Origin: Sisyra terminalis
Lineage: Eukaryota > Arthropoda > Insecta > Neuroptera > Sisyridae
Assembly: GCA_958496175.1 (NCBI GenBank)
Contig: OY292274.1
Coordinates: forward strand, 30,915,482-30,979,481
Length of the DNA: 64,000 nucleotides
Direction: 5' to 3'
Positions 35,306 through 46,945 of this stretch are shown here, in pieces. Positions within the stretch are counted from its first letter, which is position 1, and each line of letters begins with the position of its first letter. Made by a program: the position numbers and the translations under genes. Below the pieces are notes generated by a model, which searched no databases, had not been told where the DNA came from, and saw only the letters and a list, made by a program, of their open reading frames with translations.

Positions 35306-37304
35306 GTCTTTATTCCACAGTGGAAAAAAAAGCCTCAATTATAAAATATGTTAGTTAGAATAATATGAAAGAAACAAGTGGTCTCCATCAGCATCATCAA
35401 TGGTTGATCAAATTCAATTAAAATAAAAATATTTTGTTGAAGTTGTGTCAGTAAACATACCCTGAATAAAATTAAAAATGAACAATTTATGACTACTCTT
35501 TTATTTAACAATTTTGTACCTAATGATAAGTTCAATTTTTTACGGGGATGAACTTTTCCTTCTAGTACCGTTTGTCCTTAATCTACCTATACCTATGGGT
35601 ATGTATGAAGTACATAATATCTTTAATAATTAAATATCTAACTAAATATAAGAGTCAGTGAATTCGTATTTTAGGTATTCCTCCCTAAAACATTTACACA
35701 TAGAATAAAAGCATAATAGTTACCAAAAAAAAAAGGATGTATCTCGCATAATGAGATAGTTTATTTACCAAATCAATCAAACATGCGTATTTCACCTATT
35801 CACTAAATCTATGATTTTCATTTTTCTTCTTTTCCTCTTGGATTCCTCAAATTATCTTTCCAAAACATCCAAAATGAGTTTTGTTCCTTTCAAACAGTTT
35901 GCTTATCTTCTTGGTATTACATTGACTACCCTTATATTTCTACATTTATTACTACTAAATTTGTCCATTTAATTTTCGCCATTCATATCCAGCAAATTTC
36001 AAAGCTCTTTAAATAGGTTCTTCATCTCTTTCGAGGGTTTTTCTTTTCGATCTATACAACGCTATATTCCACCAAGAGCGAAATAAAGAAAGAAGTAAAT
36101 CGTTTCAATTTTAATTGATATAACGATATACTTTAAATTGTTGAAAAAGATGTTTAATAATTAAATTGGAATTTCGCTACCTGCTACCTACCAAAGCCAT
36201 GATGAGCCAATTTTCATATTTGCTCGTCGTTCCTATCTGTGTTGGGAGCATGAGCTGAGAAACTTTCAGTTTTTATAAAATAATGAAAGTCTGGCTTTCA
36301 TGGGATTTTGGACCTATAGATTTTTACCAGGCGACATAATACAAGTTACATATAATCTTTAGTATTGATTTGTATTATCTATTGCAACAAAAAGAAAAAA
36401 CATATTTATATTTTACTAATTTTGTTTACTTTGTACAAACAATTTATTTGCAAAATTAAAACAAATGAAATGAAATGAGGAATTTGAAATGTTCGACGAA
36501 CGTAAAACCTTTGTTCTTTATAATTTAATTGTATGTAATTTTGAAATACCAAAATATAGTCATACTGTCACACTTCATTTACCAATAAATAAAGAATACG
36601 AAAATTGAGTACATTAATATGGTATTTATTTAAGCAAAAGTAAATCAACCTCGGAAGATTATTTTTTAACTTTGTCATTCAATAAAAATTAAGATAATTT
36701 ATTTTACCGTTAGGTAAACGCTTGTTTTATACAATCCATGCTAATTTTATTGTTGTCACCAATTTTACAAGTGTGGCGTCAATATTCTTTCTAAATTCAA
36801 AAGAACTTTTAAATATGTATATAAATGTTTCCTTTGAAACATATTATTCACTTTAGTTGTCATAAATTTTTAAAAAGGAACCGGTTTTGGTTCGTAAAAT
36901 ATTCTAAATTTGTAACAATCTTTTGTAAAAGGCCATAAAAATATATCATTGTCTTTTAACTCTACGATATTTGAATTTTCATTCAAAATGAAATTAAAAC
37001 AGGCCTGCCGAAGAAATAAATTTTCAATGTAGAATTATATTCCTTGTAAACTTTATGTTTAAAACTTTTAGTACTTTTTTTCTATATTACTTATGAAAAT
37101 AACGTTTCAGTGACATTGTTTCAATTTTTATTTTGCTATATTTGAATTATAAACCATATCTTGATGTGTAGTTCAATGCTTAACCAAATAATTTATTTTG
37201 TCCTGATGCAGCACAAAAAGTTTTTGTAGAAAATCAACAGAAGGATCACAATAAAATGTACAAATTCGTAAATGTACATGTTTATATTTTAGGAGCGTCA
37301 AGTA
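35306..37304. other. A+T-rich stretch without genes
   Basis: A 66-codon minus-strand frame at 35335-35535 has no motif. Around 36190-36330 is a slightly G+C-richer patch with a 19-codon frame MMSQFSYLLVVPICVGSMS that I cannot place. Confidence 0.5.
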
Positions 37305-37313
37305 TATAAAAGG
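37305..37313 (+). promoter_or_regulatory. TATA-box candidate
   Basis: TATAAAAGG, an excellent TATA match, stands in a locally G+C-richer context (gttaacgcgtggtatgggtg downstream). An initiator-like tcagtt lies at 37500-37505, too far to pair with it. It is 215 bases before the open frame at 37528. The evidence is positional only. Confidence 0.3.
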
Positions 37314-37527
37314 AAAATCGTTAACGCGTGGTATGGGTGTTGGAGTAATGAGGGTGATTTCTCTCAGATCCAGATCACAGGGTGTTGCCACTAGGGTAAT
37401 TAATAATTCACCATGGGTTCAGTACCTCTCCATATTCTACGTATAGTACTACAACGTGATTTTACGATTGAAGGTACTGTATATTCGAGCTTTATTGTCT
37501 CAGTTCGATAACGGACGAGCGAAATGA

Positions 37528-37704
37528 AATGAAGCTCTAGTTAACCTATTTCCTTCAAGTTTTTCATATAAGAACGTTTTTATCAATCGCTCTATTGATG
37601 GCAAATACGTCGCTATAAACACAAAGGATTCGAATTCAATTGTGAAAAAGGAGAAAATGATTTCTGAAGCGAACGAAACGTTTTTTAGAGCTAGAATCAT
37701 TTAA
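37528..37704 (+). CDS. Unidentified start-less frame, possible exon
   Basis: A 58-codon open frame bounded by stops reads, in part, YKNVFINRSIDGKYVAINTK and DSNSIVKKEKMISEANETFF, ending RARII, stop. Its composition (Asp, Gly, Arg, Glu, Val throughout) looks more coding-like than the background. It lacks an upstream ATG, so it would have to be an exon or a relic. I find no good acceptor site upstream and do not recognise the family. The opposite-strand 66-codon frame is its shadow or vice versa. Confidence 0.25.
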   Translation, partial: NEALVNLFPSSFSYKNVFINRSIDGKYVAINTKDSNSIVKKEKMISEANETFFRARII

Positions 37705-38704
37705 CGAAATGTAGTAGATGTTGCGCTGAATTAAGTTTGGTTCTTTGTACGTATAGGAGAATAAAGCTGAATTGTTTTCTAAAGAGTTAATAAGATACAG
37801 ACAGAAAAAAATCTTTGGTATACTTGAAAATTCAATTTTGTCTCAGGAATTATTTAGGTAGGTAACGCTTTTCGCAAACAATGAATACTTTAAAATTTTG
37901 AAATACACATTTCCAAATACAATAAAACAAGCTGATCAAATATCACCTTTTCATTCTTTTTTTTATGATACACATTTTCGAATACAAGTAATTTTCAGCA
38001 CTACATAGTCAAGAAGATTTTTTTTAAAATCATTCGAGAATTTAATGAAAAATTACATTAAAATACAATAAATAAATTAATCTTATATTTGATAAATAAA
38101 ATAAATTACAAACTCTAATAGTGGAGATGAGTTTTTAAACCTAAGTCAAATATGGTCAAAGTTTGTTTTTGGCATTTGGTCAAGGATGAGATATAGACAA
38201 ATGAACAAGCAATTCTAAACAAACATTGAAGAATTTTCAAATTATAGTTTTGAAAATTAATTTTTATTACTATTAGTATGGATTTATAATCGAAATTAGT
38301 GATTTGTATATAATATCAAATGGAGATAAAAACAAAGGTGTTTTGCCTAGCTGTGCTATAAAATCATCGCTATAATTTATTTTTAAATATTATTATACTT
38401 GCATACTTAGTTTTCTTACAAATATTTATTTTTTATTTTCAAGCTAAACCTTTATATTGGTTGTTTAGAAAATAATTTCGTTTTTTTCCGATAAAGGATT
38501 TGTAGTAGTTTTTCGCACTCAACTTATAATTAAGATTTAAACTGTATAAACATTGTAGCTTTTTAGAGCTAATATAGTGAGGCTTGTCTGTGAAAAAGCT
38601 CAATTGAATGTACTTAGTAGTTTTTGGTTCGTTTTCTTTTAAATATAGAGAGTAAAAACCAGTATTTTCCTCATATTTACTTTTTGACTATTAGAAAGAG
38701 TGAA
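37705..38704. other. A+T-rich stretch without genes
   Basis: Nothing resolvable beyond T runs near 37955 and 38020. Confidence 0.55.
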
Positions 38705-39260
38705 TGTTGTTCAATCCAGAAAAAAAATATTCGATGTGTAACTGGTTTGTAAAATTTCAATTCGCTAATTTTGATAGCGAACATGCACCACGGTCTGGAA
38801 GACCGATCAAAGACGCAGTGAAATCATTAAATGATGCAAGCCGGTGAATAATAGCACGTGAGATCGGTAAGAGATAAAATTTATCAAATTCAGCTGTTTA
38901 TGACTTCTTGAAAGGCCTTGATTTAACCTCAAAGCTCTATGTATGGATTCCTTATATTATTATGAGGAGAAATTTGACCTCATACAAGTTTTGTTACTCG
39001 TGAAAAGCTTTTTCAACTTAAATGGAATTAACTTTCATACCCATCATATTATACAGATCTGGTACCTTTGGCTTATTATTTATTCTGGTCACTGCAAAAT
39101 TTATTAGACGGTAAAACCTTTATTTCAATAGAGAAAATCAAAAAATGTATATTAACAGTTATTTTGACTGAATCCTCTTTATCAAAGAAAGCGATTTTCT
39201 ATTCTTAAGTTTAGAAGTATTTTGTCGTATATGTCAACTTCAAAGAATATTACCCAAATA
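38705..39260 (+). pseudogene. mariner transposase relic 1
   Basis: The N-terminal half reads WFVKFQFANFDSEHAPRSGR then PIKDAVKSLNDASR, stop, IIAREIGKR. These are the W-F-x-K-F, A-P-R-S-G-R-P and R-E-I segments of mariner DNA-binding domains. DFLKGLDLTSKLYVWIP follows. Near 39045 the frame gives TDLVPLAYYLFWSLQNLLDG then KTFISIEKIKK, the mariner D-L-A-P-S-D-Y-x-L-F-x-S-L-Q-x-x-L-x-G block with its catalytic Asp replaced. The catalytic centre between them is deleted. Many stops and frameshifts; no terminal repeats were located. Confidence 0.8.
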
Positions 39261-39599
39261 AGTTCATAACCATGAAAATTTTTTGATGATCATCATCATC
39301 ACTCGAGTTACAGATACACCAAATTCAATGCTTATTTTTTTATTTCTTATTTATTTACCAGTATTTTATTATAAATGAGCTTATTATGTGTGATCAACAA
39401 GGTCAAATTTTTTATGCTTGATAATGCTATAGAAAAATCTTTTTCATGTATGTTTTTCCTTTTTTAAATATGTAAATTTTGGCTAAGGGGATAAAAAAGT
39501 TATTTGTCGTAAAATAAACTTTTTTTATAAAACTTTCAGAAATTATCAAAGGTCAATAAATTTTTAGCAACTTTTCAAAAATATTTCGTTTGTTATTGC

Positions 39600-40160
39600 T
39601 TTGATATAATACGTCAACTGTTACACAAGCTTTATGTTGGGGTTTAACAAAAGCGACGGAGTTAGTTGAACTCCTCAAATTCCCAGTTAATGAAACTGTG
39701 TTATACGATAGAATCGTTGGTTCAAAATAAAAAACGAAATATCACTTATCAGGCGAATGAGTTATTAAGGAACTATTAATTTCCAAGCTTCACGGAAATA
39801 TATTTATGGTATGGAGTATAGTATAACTGTTTTGTAAGAAGCTAATTTTAACAAAGACACGATCTATTGAATTGGATTATTTCTATTGAATTCTTAGAAT
39901 GATCTATACATTATAAAAGTACCATTTTTGATTACACAAAAACTGTTTCGATACAATTGGAAGACTAAAATCCTGAAATAACTACCATTTTGATTATTAT
40001 TGAAGCTTTAATATCTCGATTGAACATATCCATTACGAAATTGAAAATCTGACTCTGTTCAATTTTTCCCCTTTTTTGCCTGAGTACTATTCATTTGAAG
40101 CTTTGCAATCATCATTTCATTTGGTAACTAATATGTATCTAAACGTCAATAGAGCGACCT
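39600..40160 (+). pseudogene. mariner transposase relic 2 (likely)
   Basis: With several stops the plus strand reads HGNIFMVWSIV, stop, LFCKKLILTKTRSIELDYFY, comparable to the catalytic V-W-W-D-x-x-G-x-x-x-x-x-L-L region of mariner. About 45 codons on it reads HYEIENLTLFNFSPFLPEYY then SFEALQSSFHLV, comparable to the Y-S-P-D-L-A-P-S-D-Y-x-L-F-x-S-L-Q block. The catalytic acids are gone. The region follows relic 1 in the same orientation, but since relic 1 already contains its own D-L-A-P-S-D block, this is a separate insertion. Match quality is modest. Confidence 0.4.
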
Positions 40161-40743
40161 TTATGTGAATAAAAAATTATAGATAATAGCAAACAGAAAA
40201 ATATTTTCTATTTATACCGACTATATATTTGTTAGATTTATCTAAAAAATTCAATGCACAAAAAAGCAAAGCTTATGAATTGAAAAGTTTGTAATCAAAC
40301 TAATAGGCAATAAAATGTTTTGTGTTCATTTGCCTTTGATTTTCCAATGCACAATTTTTGTAAAAACCATAAAAAGCTAAAAAAATATTATTCATATAAC
40401 AAAAAAGGAGTGTTTTGTTCATATATGAAATGTTGCTGCTAATTTTTTACCAGTATTATCACTGCATTTCATCATCTAGTAGTACCCCGTAAAATACATT
40501 TGTATATTATGTCTTGTCCTAATTTATTTGTTATTCACACTATTATGTATACGTTAAAGTTCATCTAATGTAAGTTTATGTTATCATTTAGCTTGTTTTC
40601 CCTACAAACAACAAAGATATAGAGCATAAAAAGACTTACTTTTTACAAATTAGAACGTAACAAAAAGTGAATACATTTGCAAAGCAGCATTTTTTTTTTG
40701 TCTCTATGTGTTAAATAAATGGCAAAATATATTAAAAAATATG
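40161..40743. other. A+T-rich stretch
   Basis: Nothing resolvable; a T run at 40691-40700. Confidence 0.55.
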
Positions 40744-40751
40744 AAAGAAAA

Positions 40752-40973
40752 TACAAACACCTACAATACACCCACAATCTGCCAACGTTGCATTTTCGAT
40801 TTTGTTTTTAATTTGATTCGCGATATTTTTGTTAATTCAATTTTAATGTGGTAGAATTCTCTCTTTTGTGGCTAAATTTTTATTATGGACCGATTTAATC
40901 GCGAATTAAATTAAAACAAAGTCTTTAAATGCAACGTTGCCAAATTGTGGGCGTGCTGAAATGGACTTGAGCC
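40752..40973. mobile_element. hAT-type MITE M1, copy 2
   Basis: This is similar throughout to the copy at 42342: left cacccacaatctgccaacgt, right caacgttgccaaattgtggg then cgtgct...cttgagcc. Flanks aaagaaaa (40744-40751) and aaagtaaa (40974-40981) differ by one base and are consistent with an 8-bp duplication. The outer left end is degraded. Interior ggaccgatttaatcgcgaat is shared with the other copies. Confidence 0.82.
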
Positions 40974-41175
40974 AAAGTAAACTTTATTTAGAAAATTTAA
41001 TTTTACATAATACAATATAAATACATATTTGAAAATAACAATCGCTACTTCATTTCTGACATGTCAAAATTTAAGTACAAATTGCATTCGAGTGAACAAT
41101 ACGTACAGGAATAATATCGAAATCATTCAAAAACAGTTCTCAAATTTCGACGTTCCTGATCCAAGCTTAAACCGA

Positions 41176-41350
41176 ACCTACTGATAGCCGATAGCCGAGT
41201 GTTCAAGGTGACCACTCCAAAACTAGTATGTGTTCGGTTCGATCTTTGTGTATAGCAAATTTTCGATACTTCACGATTATGGATTTTATTAACCTTAGAG
41301 TCTCTTTAGACCTTAGTAGTTATAAAGCGACGGCAAATAACAACTATAAA
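41176..41350 (+). mobile_element. tRNA-derived SINE, copy 4
   Basis: The head has tagccga duplicated in tandem inside the A-box region (tgatagccgatagccgagtg) and a B box cggttcgatct, followed by body and tail ttataaagcgacggcaaata. It lies 200 bp downstream of MITE M1 copy 2. No target duplication was found. Confidence 0.85.
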
Positions 41351-42333
41351 AAAATATTAAATGGAAGACAAAAAACATTCCTTCTTACCATTTACTTAAC
41401 CGATTGATCTAAAATCTAAATATGAAGGAGTTGATGATTTCATTTTTATTAGAAATCATAAATTTTTGGTTTAGATAATATATAAAATTATTTTTTTTAC
41501 CATAAAGTAATTTTGGTAGTCAAAACATTTTTTTTTTTTTTTGTAAAAAAGTGTGCCAGAAATAAAATTTGCACCAAATTAGTGCCAAGAAATGTTATTT
41601 TTAAAAACTGAATACTGTTTGTGTAATAATTATGTCCCATTTTAAAAAAACGATTTTGTTTTTCACACCCTAATGCCAATTCGTTCATAAAACACATAAC
41701 AAGAAAAGTGCACACAACCGTTTGGATCGTAACTTTCGGATTTTTTTAAGTCTGATAGTGATAGGTGATTTCTATAAAAAAAAAATTTATTAAGGAAAAC
41801 AGTATTTCTGTAAGCTTATAATATATTATACATTATTTATAATTCCAAAATGTAATTCGCAATAGCACTTTTTCACATAACAAGCATTGATGAATTCCTC
41901 CGTTTTTAGAATGAGATATATTTCCTTCTTCTTTGACTGAATTTGAGAAAAATTAATAAAATTTTTATCATTGTTAAACTTTTGGTTTTACTTTGATTTT
42001 CATTGGCAAATCAATAAAAAGTATATATTTTTATGCTTCATCGATCATTAATTAATTGATTAATGGGTAATAGCTAAGCGCATTATATTAGGTGTACCAG
42101 AATGTAATGTCGTTCTTCACCCAATTGTTATGTCATTTATTTGCTTATAAAATATTTCAAAGTGGTACTTAAAACATTTTATGATAAGGAGTATTTTATC
42201 AACTTCGTAAAAATTACAAAATATTTTTTATTCCGAAATCTATATTGAAATGGTATGACCAAAAACCCGAAAGAATATAAATTCGATATTATATGCTCTT
42301 CGAATTTCACAGGATAGCAGAGCAAAATTGTTA
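41351..42333. other. A+T-rich stretch without genes
   Basis: A 72-codon minus-strand frame (41497-41715) overlaps a 15-T run and is not convincing. Confidence 0.55.
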
Positions 42334-42341
42334 CTAAAAAC

Positions 42342-42566
42342 AGCTTAAGCGTACTTTAGCACACCCACAATCTGGCAACGTTACATTTTCGACTTTGCTT
42401 TTAATTTAATTCGCGATTTTTTTGATGATTTAATTCTAATATGGTATAATTATTTCTTTTGTGGCTAAATTTTCATTTTGGACCGATTTAATCGCAAATT
42501 AAATTAAAAACAAAGTCGAAAATGCAACATTGCCAGATTGTGGGTGTGCTAAAGTACACTTGAGCC
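42342..42566. mobile_element. hAT-type MITE M1, copy 1 (best)
   Basis: A 225-bp element between perfect 8-bp duplications ctaaaaac at 42334-42341 and 42567-42574. The terminal inverted repeats are about 60 bp: left agcttaagcgtactttagca and right (reverse complement) ggctcaagtgtactttagca, both continuing cacccacaatctggcaac and on into cattttcgactttg. It is non-coding. The 8-bp duplication suggests hAT transposase, though the ends are not the usual CAGGG type. Confidence 0.93.
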
Positions 42567-42615
42567 CTAAAAACATTTTCAATGTTCAATTAAGTGCGTT
42601 AGATGTTAATTAATG

Positions 42616-43275
42616 CCAAATGAGATTTTTAAGTTCAAATTCGATAATTTTCATTTCTCCAACTGGTACCAACGAAATATGACAAAAAATTTAACCAATA
42701 AAAATTTAAGGAGGGAAATAGTGCCAAATGTTTACCAGAAAGTCGAAAAGCTGTCAAATAGTCCTAATCATTCTTAATCAATCGGCCAAATACCCAAAAG
42801 TGTCCAAAAACTGTTAACAGATAAAATTCAATACTTCAACAAAGTAGTGGAAGACCCCTCTGGAGAAGAAAAGCCTTGGAAAAAAATAATTAATTAAGGA
42901 GTAGATGATATTTTTAATTTAATTTATTTATTTTAATCGTTACCATATTTACTAATATGGCATTAAAAATTTGCACACTAGATGTCAAAACGTTGATTCT
43001 ATTGAGGCCAATTATATTATTGATTTAAAAAAAAATAATAAATCAAAGAAACTATAATTCAAAGAAGGCTGAAGCGGAAACTCCCTCAAGAGCTCCTAGA
43101 AATATCAGTTGCTTGACCACAAGATCAAGAACAATCAACAAATAAAAAAAATAAAAAAGACAGAGGAATGAAGTTCGACTCCTCCAGCTACTTAAACGCC
43201 GCTAAAGATCAATCGCTTGTTATCACCACCATGCGACACATTGCTGAACTGGTGCAAATTACATAATAGTCCATA
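42616..43275 (+). pseudogene. Coding-like relic of unknown origin
   Basis: Starting from ATG at about 42625 one frame runs about 54 codons (MPNEIFKFKFDNFHFSNWYQ, then RNMTKNLTNKNLRREIVPNV). After a stop it continues in the same frame with SIGQIPKSVQKLLTDKIQYF then NKVVEDPSGEEKPWKKIIN. Further on, near 43060-43264, another frame reads QRRLKRKLPQELLEISVA, stop, and MKFDSSSYLNAAKDQSLVIT then TMRHIAELVQIT, stop. Composition is clearly less A+T-biased than the surroundings. I cannot name the family; retrotransposon polyprotein debris and a host-gene pseudogene are both possible. Confidence 0.3.
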
Positions 43276-43947
43276 AAAAATAAAAAAAATTGTAACAAAA
43301 TTTTATGTTTTAATTGTATATTGAAAAAATCACAGTAATATCCGGTCTCCCTAATAGTTTAGTTATATTTTTCTTTGTATCACTTTTCCAGTGTTTTGAA
43401 TAATTTTCCAATAGCGATCAGTAAATTTACCTAATGCTATGAGAGTATTAACAACGTTAGTAAATTATCGTGTTTAGTTTTCAAGGTATATTATATCAAA
43501 CCTTACTTGGCTACTTAGGATCGCAATGATCCTATATGATACCGATTAAGGGTTGATATTTAAAAAGTAAACAGATCGAAATTTTAAAGTATCCGAGATG
43601 ATGTTTGCTTCCGTATATCATGTTACATATCTCTAATAGTTTTTATTTCTTTTTGTGCTAATTTTGCAGTAAATAATAACAGATATTTTTTTAAAAGGAA
43701 AAAAAATGATTACTTTTTTTTGTACGTTGCGTTTTGTGCATCCACACGACTATAATGCATTCATAAATATAATAGAACAACAAAAAAAGTGTGTATTTGT
43801 AAACTGAAGTTTGATGTTTTCTGACGATAACCTTAGGACCAGGTAAAAATATCATCCCTGAAATGAGCAAAAACCCTTGAAAGTGATTTGAAATTTAAGA
43901 GCATGAGAGAGATAAGTTAGCGTGGATCGAATGTTATTATTCTTGGG
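43276..43947. other. A+T-rich stretch
   Basis: No coding signal. It precedes the promoter-like patch. Confidence 0.5.
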
Positions 43948-43950
43948 ATA

Positions 43951-43958
43951 TATAAAAG
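43951..43958 (+). promoter_or_regulatory. TATA box with G+C-rich downstream patch
   Basis: TATAAAAG lies within gggatatataaaaggacgg. A start site about 30 bases on would fall near 43980 (gcgcaggg). The 80 bases after that include cgcgcggccacgacc, gtcgccgcggtccgg and several CpGs, strikingly unlike the surroundings. The first ATG after it (44101) gives only an eight-codon frame, so any transcript would begin with untranslated leader. The minus-strand 102-codon frame 43852-44160 is read as a compositional artefact. Confidence 0.4.
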
Positions 43959-44170
43959 GACGGAAAGGAACGAGTGGAGCGCAGGGTAAATTTGTATGAA
44001 CGCGCGGCCACGACCCGTTCTGTCGCCGCGGTCCGGTAGTTGTCGTTAGTTGGATCTCATTCGTCGAGCTGAAAGCATAGTCGCTTTGATTGTTAGTGTT
44101 ATGCCGTCTGATTACGGCCTTTTCCTCTGATATTCTCTCAGCTGTTCTTGTTTTTCTCAATTAAAACAAA

Positions 44171-46793
44171 TTTCAACTCATGTTGAAGTCACTTTTTCCT
44201 TTCATTAGATTCTCATGAATACAAACATAACTTTTCTTAACAGTTTTCACACTCATTAACTATTTGGATACCCACTAAATTATTCCTGAAACAAAATTCA
44301 GTGATTGTTACATTTTGTGCTTTGTGAGCCATTTGTGATAGTGAAACTATATGATGGTATATCGGTATCATTGTGCTTATTTTAATTTAAAAAAATAATG
44401 TGATAGACCGCAAATCATTGGGATTACTCCACTTAAACCGTACGTACAAAAAGTTTGATTTTACAATCTTAAATTATAAGCACCGTACATTAAGAACGAC
44501 ATTAACTAATACCAATCCAAAAGAACAAAATCAGATATTCTCGTAAATTTACGTTTTCCTCAATCTCACTTGCTTTTTCCGCTTACTCTATTCAAGAGGG
44601 TTGTCTAAAGACATTAAAGTTTTAAAAACAATCTAGTTTTTTTCCAAGACTGAACTCTAATGGATTTGAAAGAAATTACGGAAAACTTCTCTTTGTATTT
44701 TTTTTTCTATAGAGATAAGCTTGAGAAAAGTTAAAAGAACAAACCGATTACTCGTTCCTTATTAAATTCAGTAAAATTGATTAGATAATTTGAATTGGTC
44801 GAAAGTCAAAACGAACAACTTCCTTTCTGACCCAATTTTATTAAAAAGATTAATAAAATATATCAGTACATGTCTTTGTATTTGACAGAAAAAATCGCAT
44901 TTTATGTCTTTCATCACTTTATGAATACAGCGATAATGGTCTAATCCAATGAAATATAAAATTCATTTTTTTACAGAAAAAAATATATCAATTAATACAT
45001 TTATTTTACAAGAAGATTCTAATAATTTTTAAACGCTTTGATAATCCACGGTACTGTTTCAATATTTATGATCCTTTTAGCGGACTAAAGTGTTTTAATT
45101 AACACTTCATTTTGTATTATGCAGATGATGAAAAATTCATTATCGAATCTTCTTAATATACAGAGCATGAACTCTATTATAAATATATTAATAAACGAAC
45201 ATTCTTAAATTTTTTGGTAAAATAACGACTTTTTATGTTTTTGCCATCTATTAGCTAATGAACTAAATCAAAACGATTTTGTTATAAACATTTCAGGAAT
45301 GTATTTTTAAATATTTAGACTACACATGTGGTCGCTTTTTTACGACATTCAAAACGACTTTAATGTCACATCTGTATGGATATTGTATGTATTTTTCGAC
45401 CATAACAAGTTTTAGGTTTAAGGGGGGTCTGTGATATTTTGACAAAAGGAATGACAAGAATTAAGTATGGGACCTATTAGTTTTTGTGGAATGGACTATT
45501 AGGGAATCTGCTTTGTCGGCAAAGATTGATAAATTTATGAGTGAAATCATTTGAATCATTAGAGCTATCAATAAAATTAGTGAAATCATTGTAAAATAAA
45601 TCTTCGGTTATATGATGATATGCGTTTTTCAAGAAAACCGATTGAAGAAGAGATAACTTGTTTATATTCGGTGAGAGATTTTGCTTATTAATTGTGGTAT
45701 AACTCAACAAAATAACTATTGTTATTGAACTTCATTTTTCCACATAAATACACACGTATAGTTAATAACTAATTCAAATTGGACATCTATAATGGATTAA
45801 GATGCAAATCTTAAATTGAATATAGTTGGAAAATCAAATCAATTATCATTTTATTCTATTTTTCTTGGAATATTTTCCGGTAAAATTTTGATTATTAGTA
45901 CGTATAGTATAAAATTGATATTGATTTCAATCAGCTGTTATAATATATATATATATATATATATAGGTATCGGTGTTACTTTCTGCACGTATGTCGAAAG
46001 TAAGTTCTGTCACGAATAAGTTCATGATTTCAGATGTTTTATAATACTTACTTATATGTAGTAGTTTCTACAGACATATCTTTATAGAAATTGATTCATT
46101 GGTAAAATTACGTAAGTGACCAGTAACGAAGAAATATATAAAAAAATATACGTAAACGAAATATATATACGTAACGAAATATACGTATAACCTATACGCG
46201 CGACTCGCATAAAGTTTATTATTTTCTATAGATGCAAAAGTTAAATTATTCTTTAATTTAATCAAGCACTATTTTAGTATTAATGTAGTTCGAGTTCTGT
46301 CCTGTCCACAGGATTGAAAAACATACATATTTTCACCTAAGAATAATAAAACGTGTGGGATTTATCTAACAGATACATCTTTATCAACTAAATAGTTATC
46401 TTGAGGACCTATCAATCCATGAATGAAAACACCGGTTTTCATTGTTTTTATTTGTTTTTCCTTTAATCATATTTTTAGCTTTTTGGTTTTTCATTACTTG
46501 TCCATTCTTACATCGAAGCACTCAAAAATTAAATATTATTTTATTATTTCCAATTACACTTTATACGACAATTAGATAAACTAAAAATAGCGCTCGTGTT
46601 ATATTGGGTTGCATCCGTAATCGACATAGCTCTATATCAGAAACAGAATAATTATATTTTCACTTGATATTTAAACTATTAACGATATAAATTAAAAAAA
46701 TATCGGGTCAAAATGACAATTTTTCTTATTTGCAATACATTTTAATGTTTTTAAAATATTGCTCTTTGCACTGATCTTAGTTATAAGCGTAAA
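44171..46793. other. A+T-rich stretch with short repeats
   Basis: Contains a 77-codon minus-strand frame (45477-45710) without motif, (AT)11 at 45943-45965 and a minisatellite at 46127-46192. Confidence 0.55.
46127..46192. repeat. Minisatellite, atatacgtaacgaaat units
   Basis: Three irregular units of about 16-20 bp built on atatacgtaa and cgaaatat follow one another. Confidence 0.7.
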
Positions 46794-46945
46794 GCTTACT
46801 AGTGGTCAAGGTGGCCGCTCCGAAACTGGTACGTGTTGGGTTCGAATTTCGTATCGAGCAATTTTTCAATATTTCTTGATTTACGGATTTTTTATAAACC
46901 TTAAGGTAGCTTTGAATTTTGAGAAATGTAAAGCTATGATAATTT
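46794..46945 (+). mobile_element. tRNA-derived SINE, copy 5 (A box deleted)
   Basis: The head lacks the ggtggccg part of the A box (tactagtggtcaagg remains) but retains the B box gggttcgaatt and the body cgtatcgagc, atttcttgatttacgga and gtaaagct tail. It is therefore a dead copy with a broken internal promoter. Confidence 0.82.

Noticed and set aside
43852..44160. 102-codon minus-strand frame as a gene
   Set aside because: It coincides with a G+C-rich patch in which stops are rarer, and the promoter-like signals point to the opposite strand.
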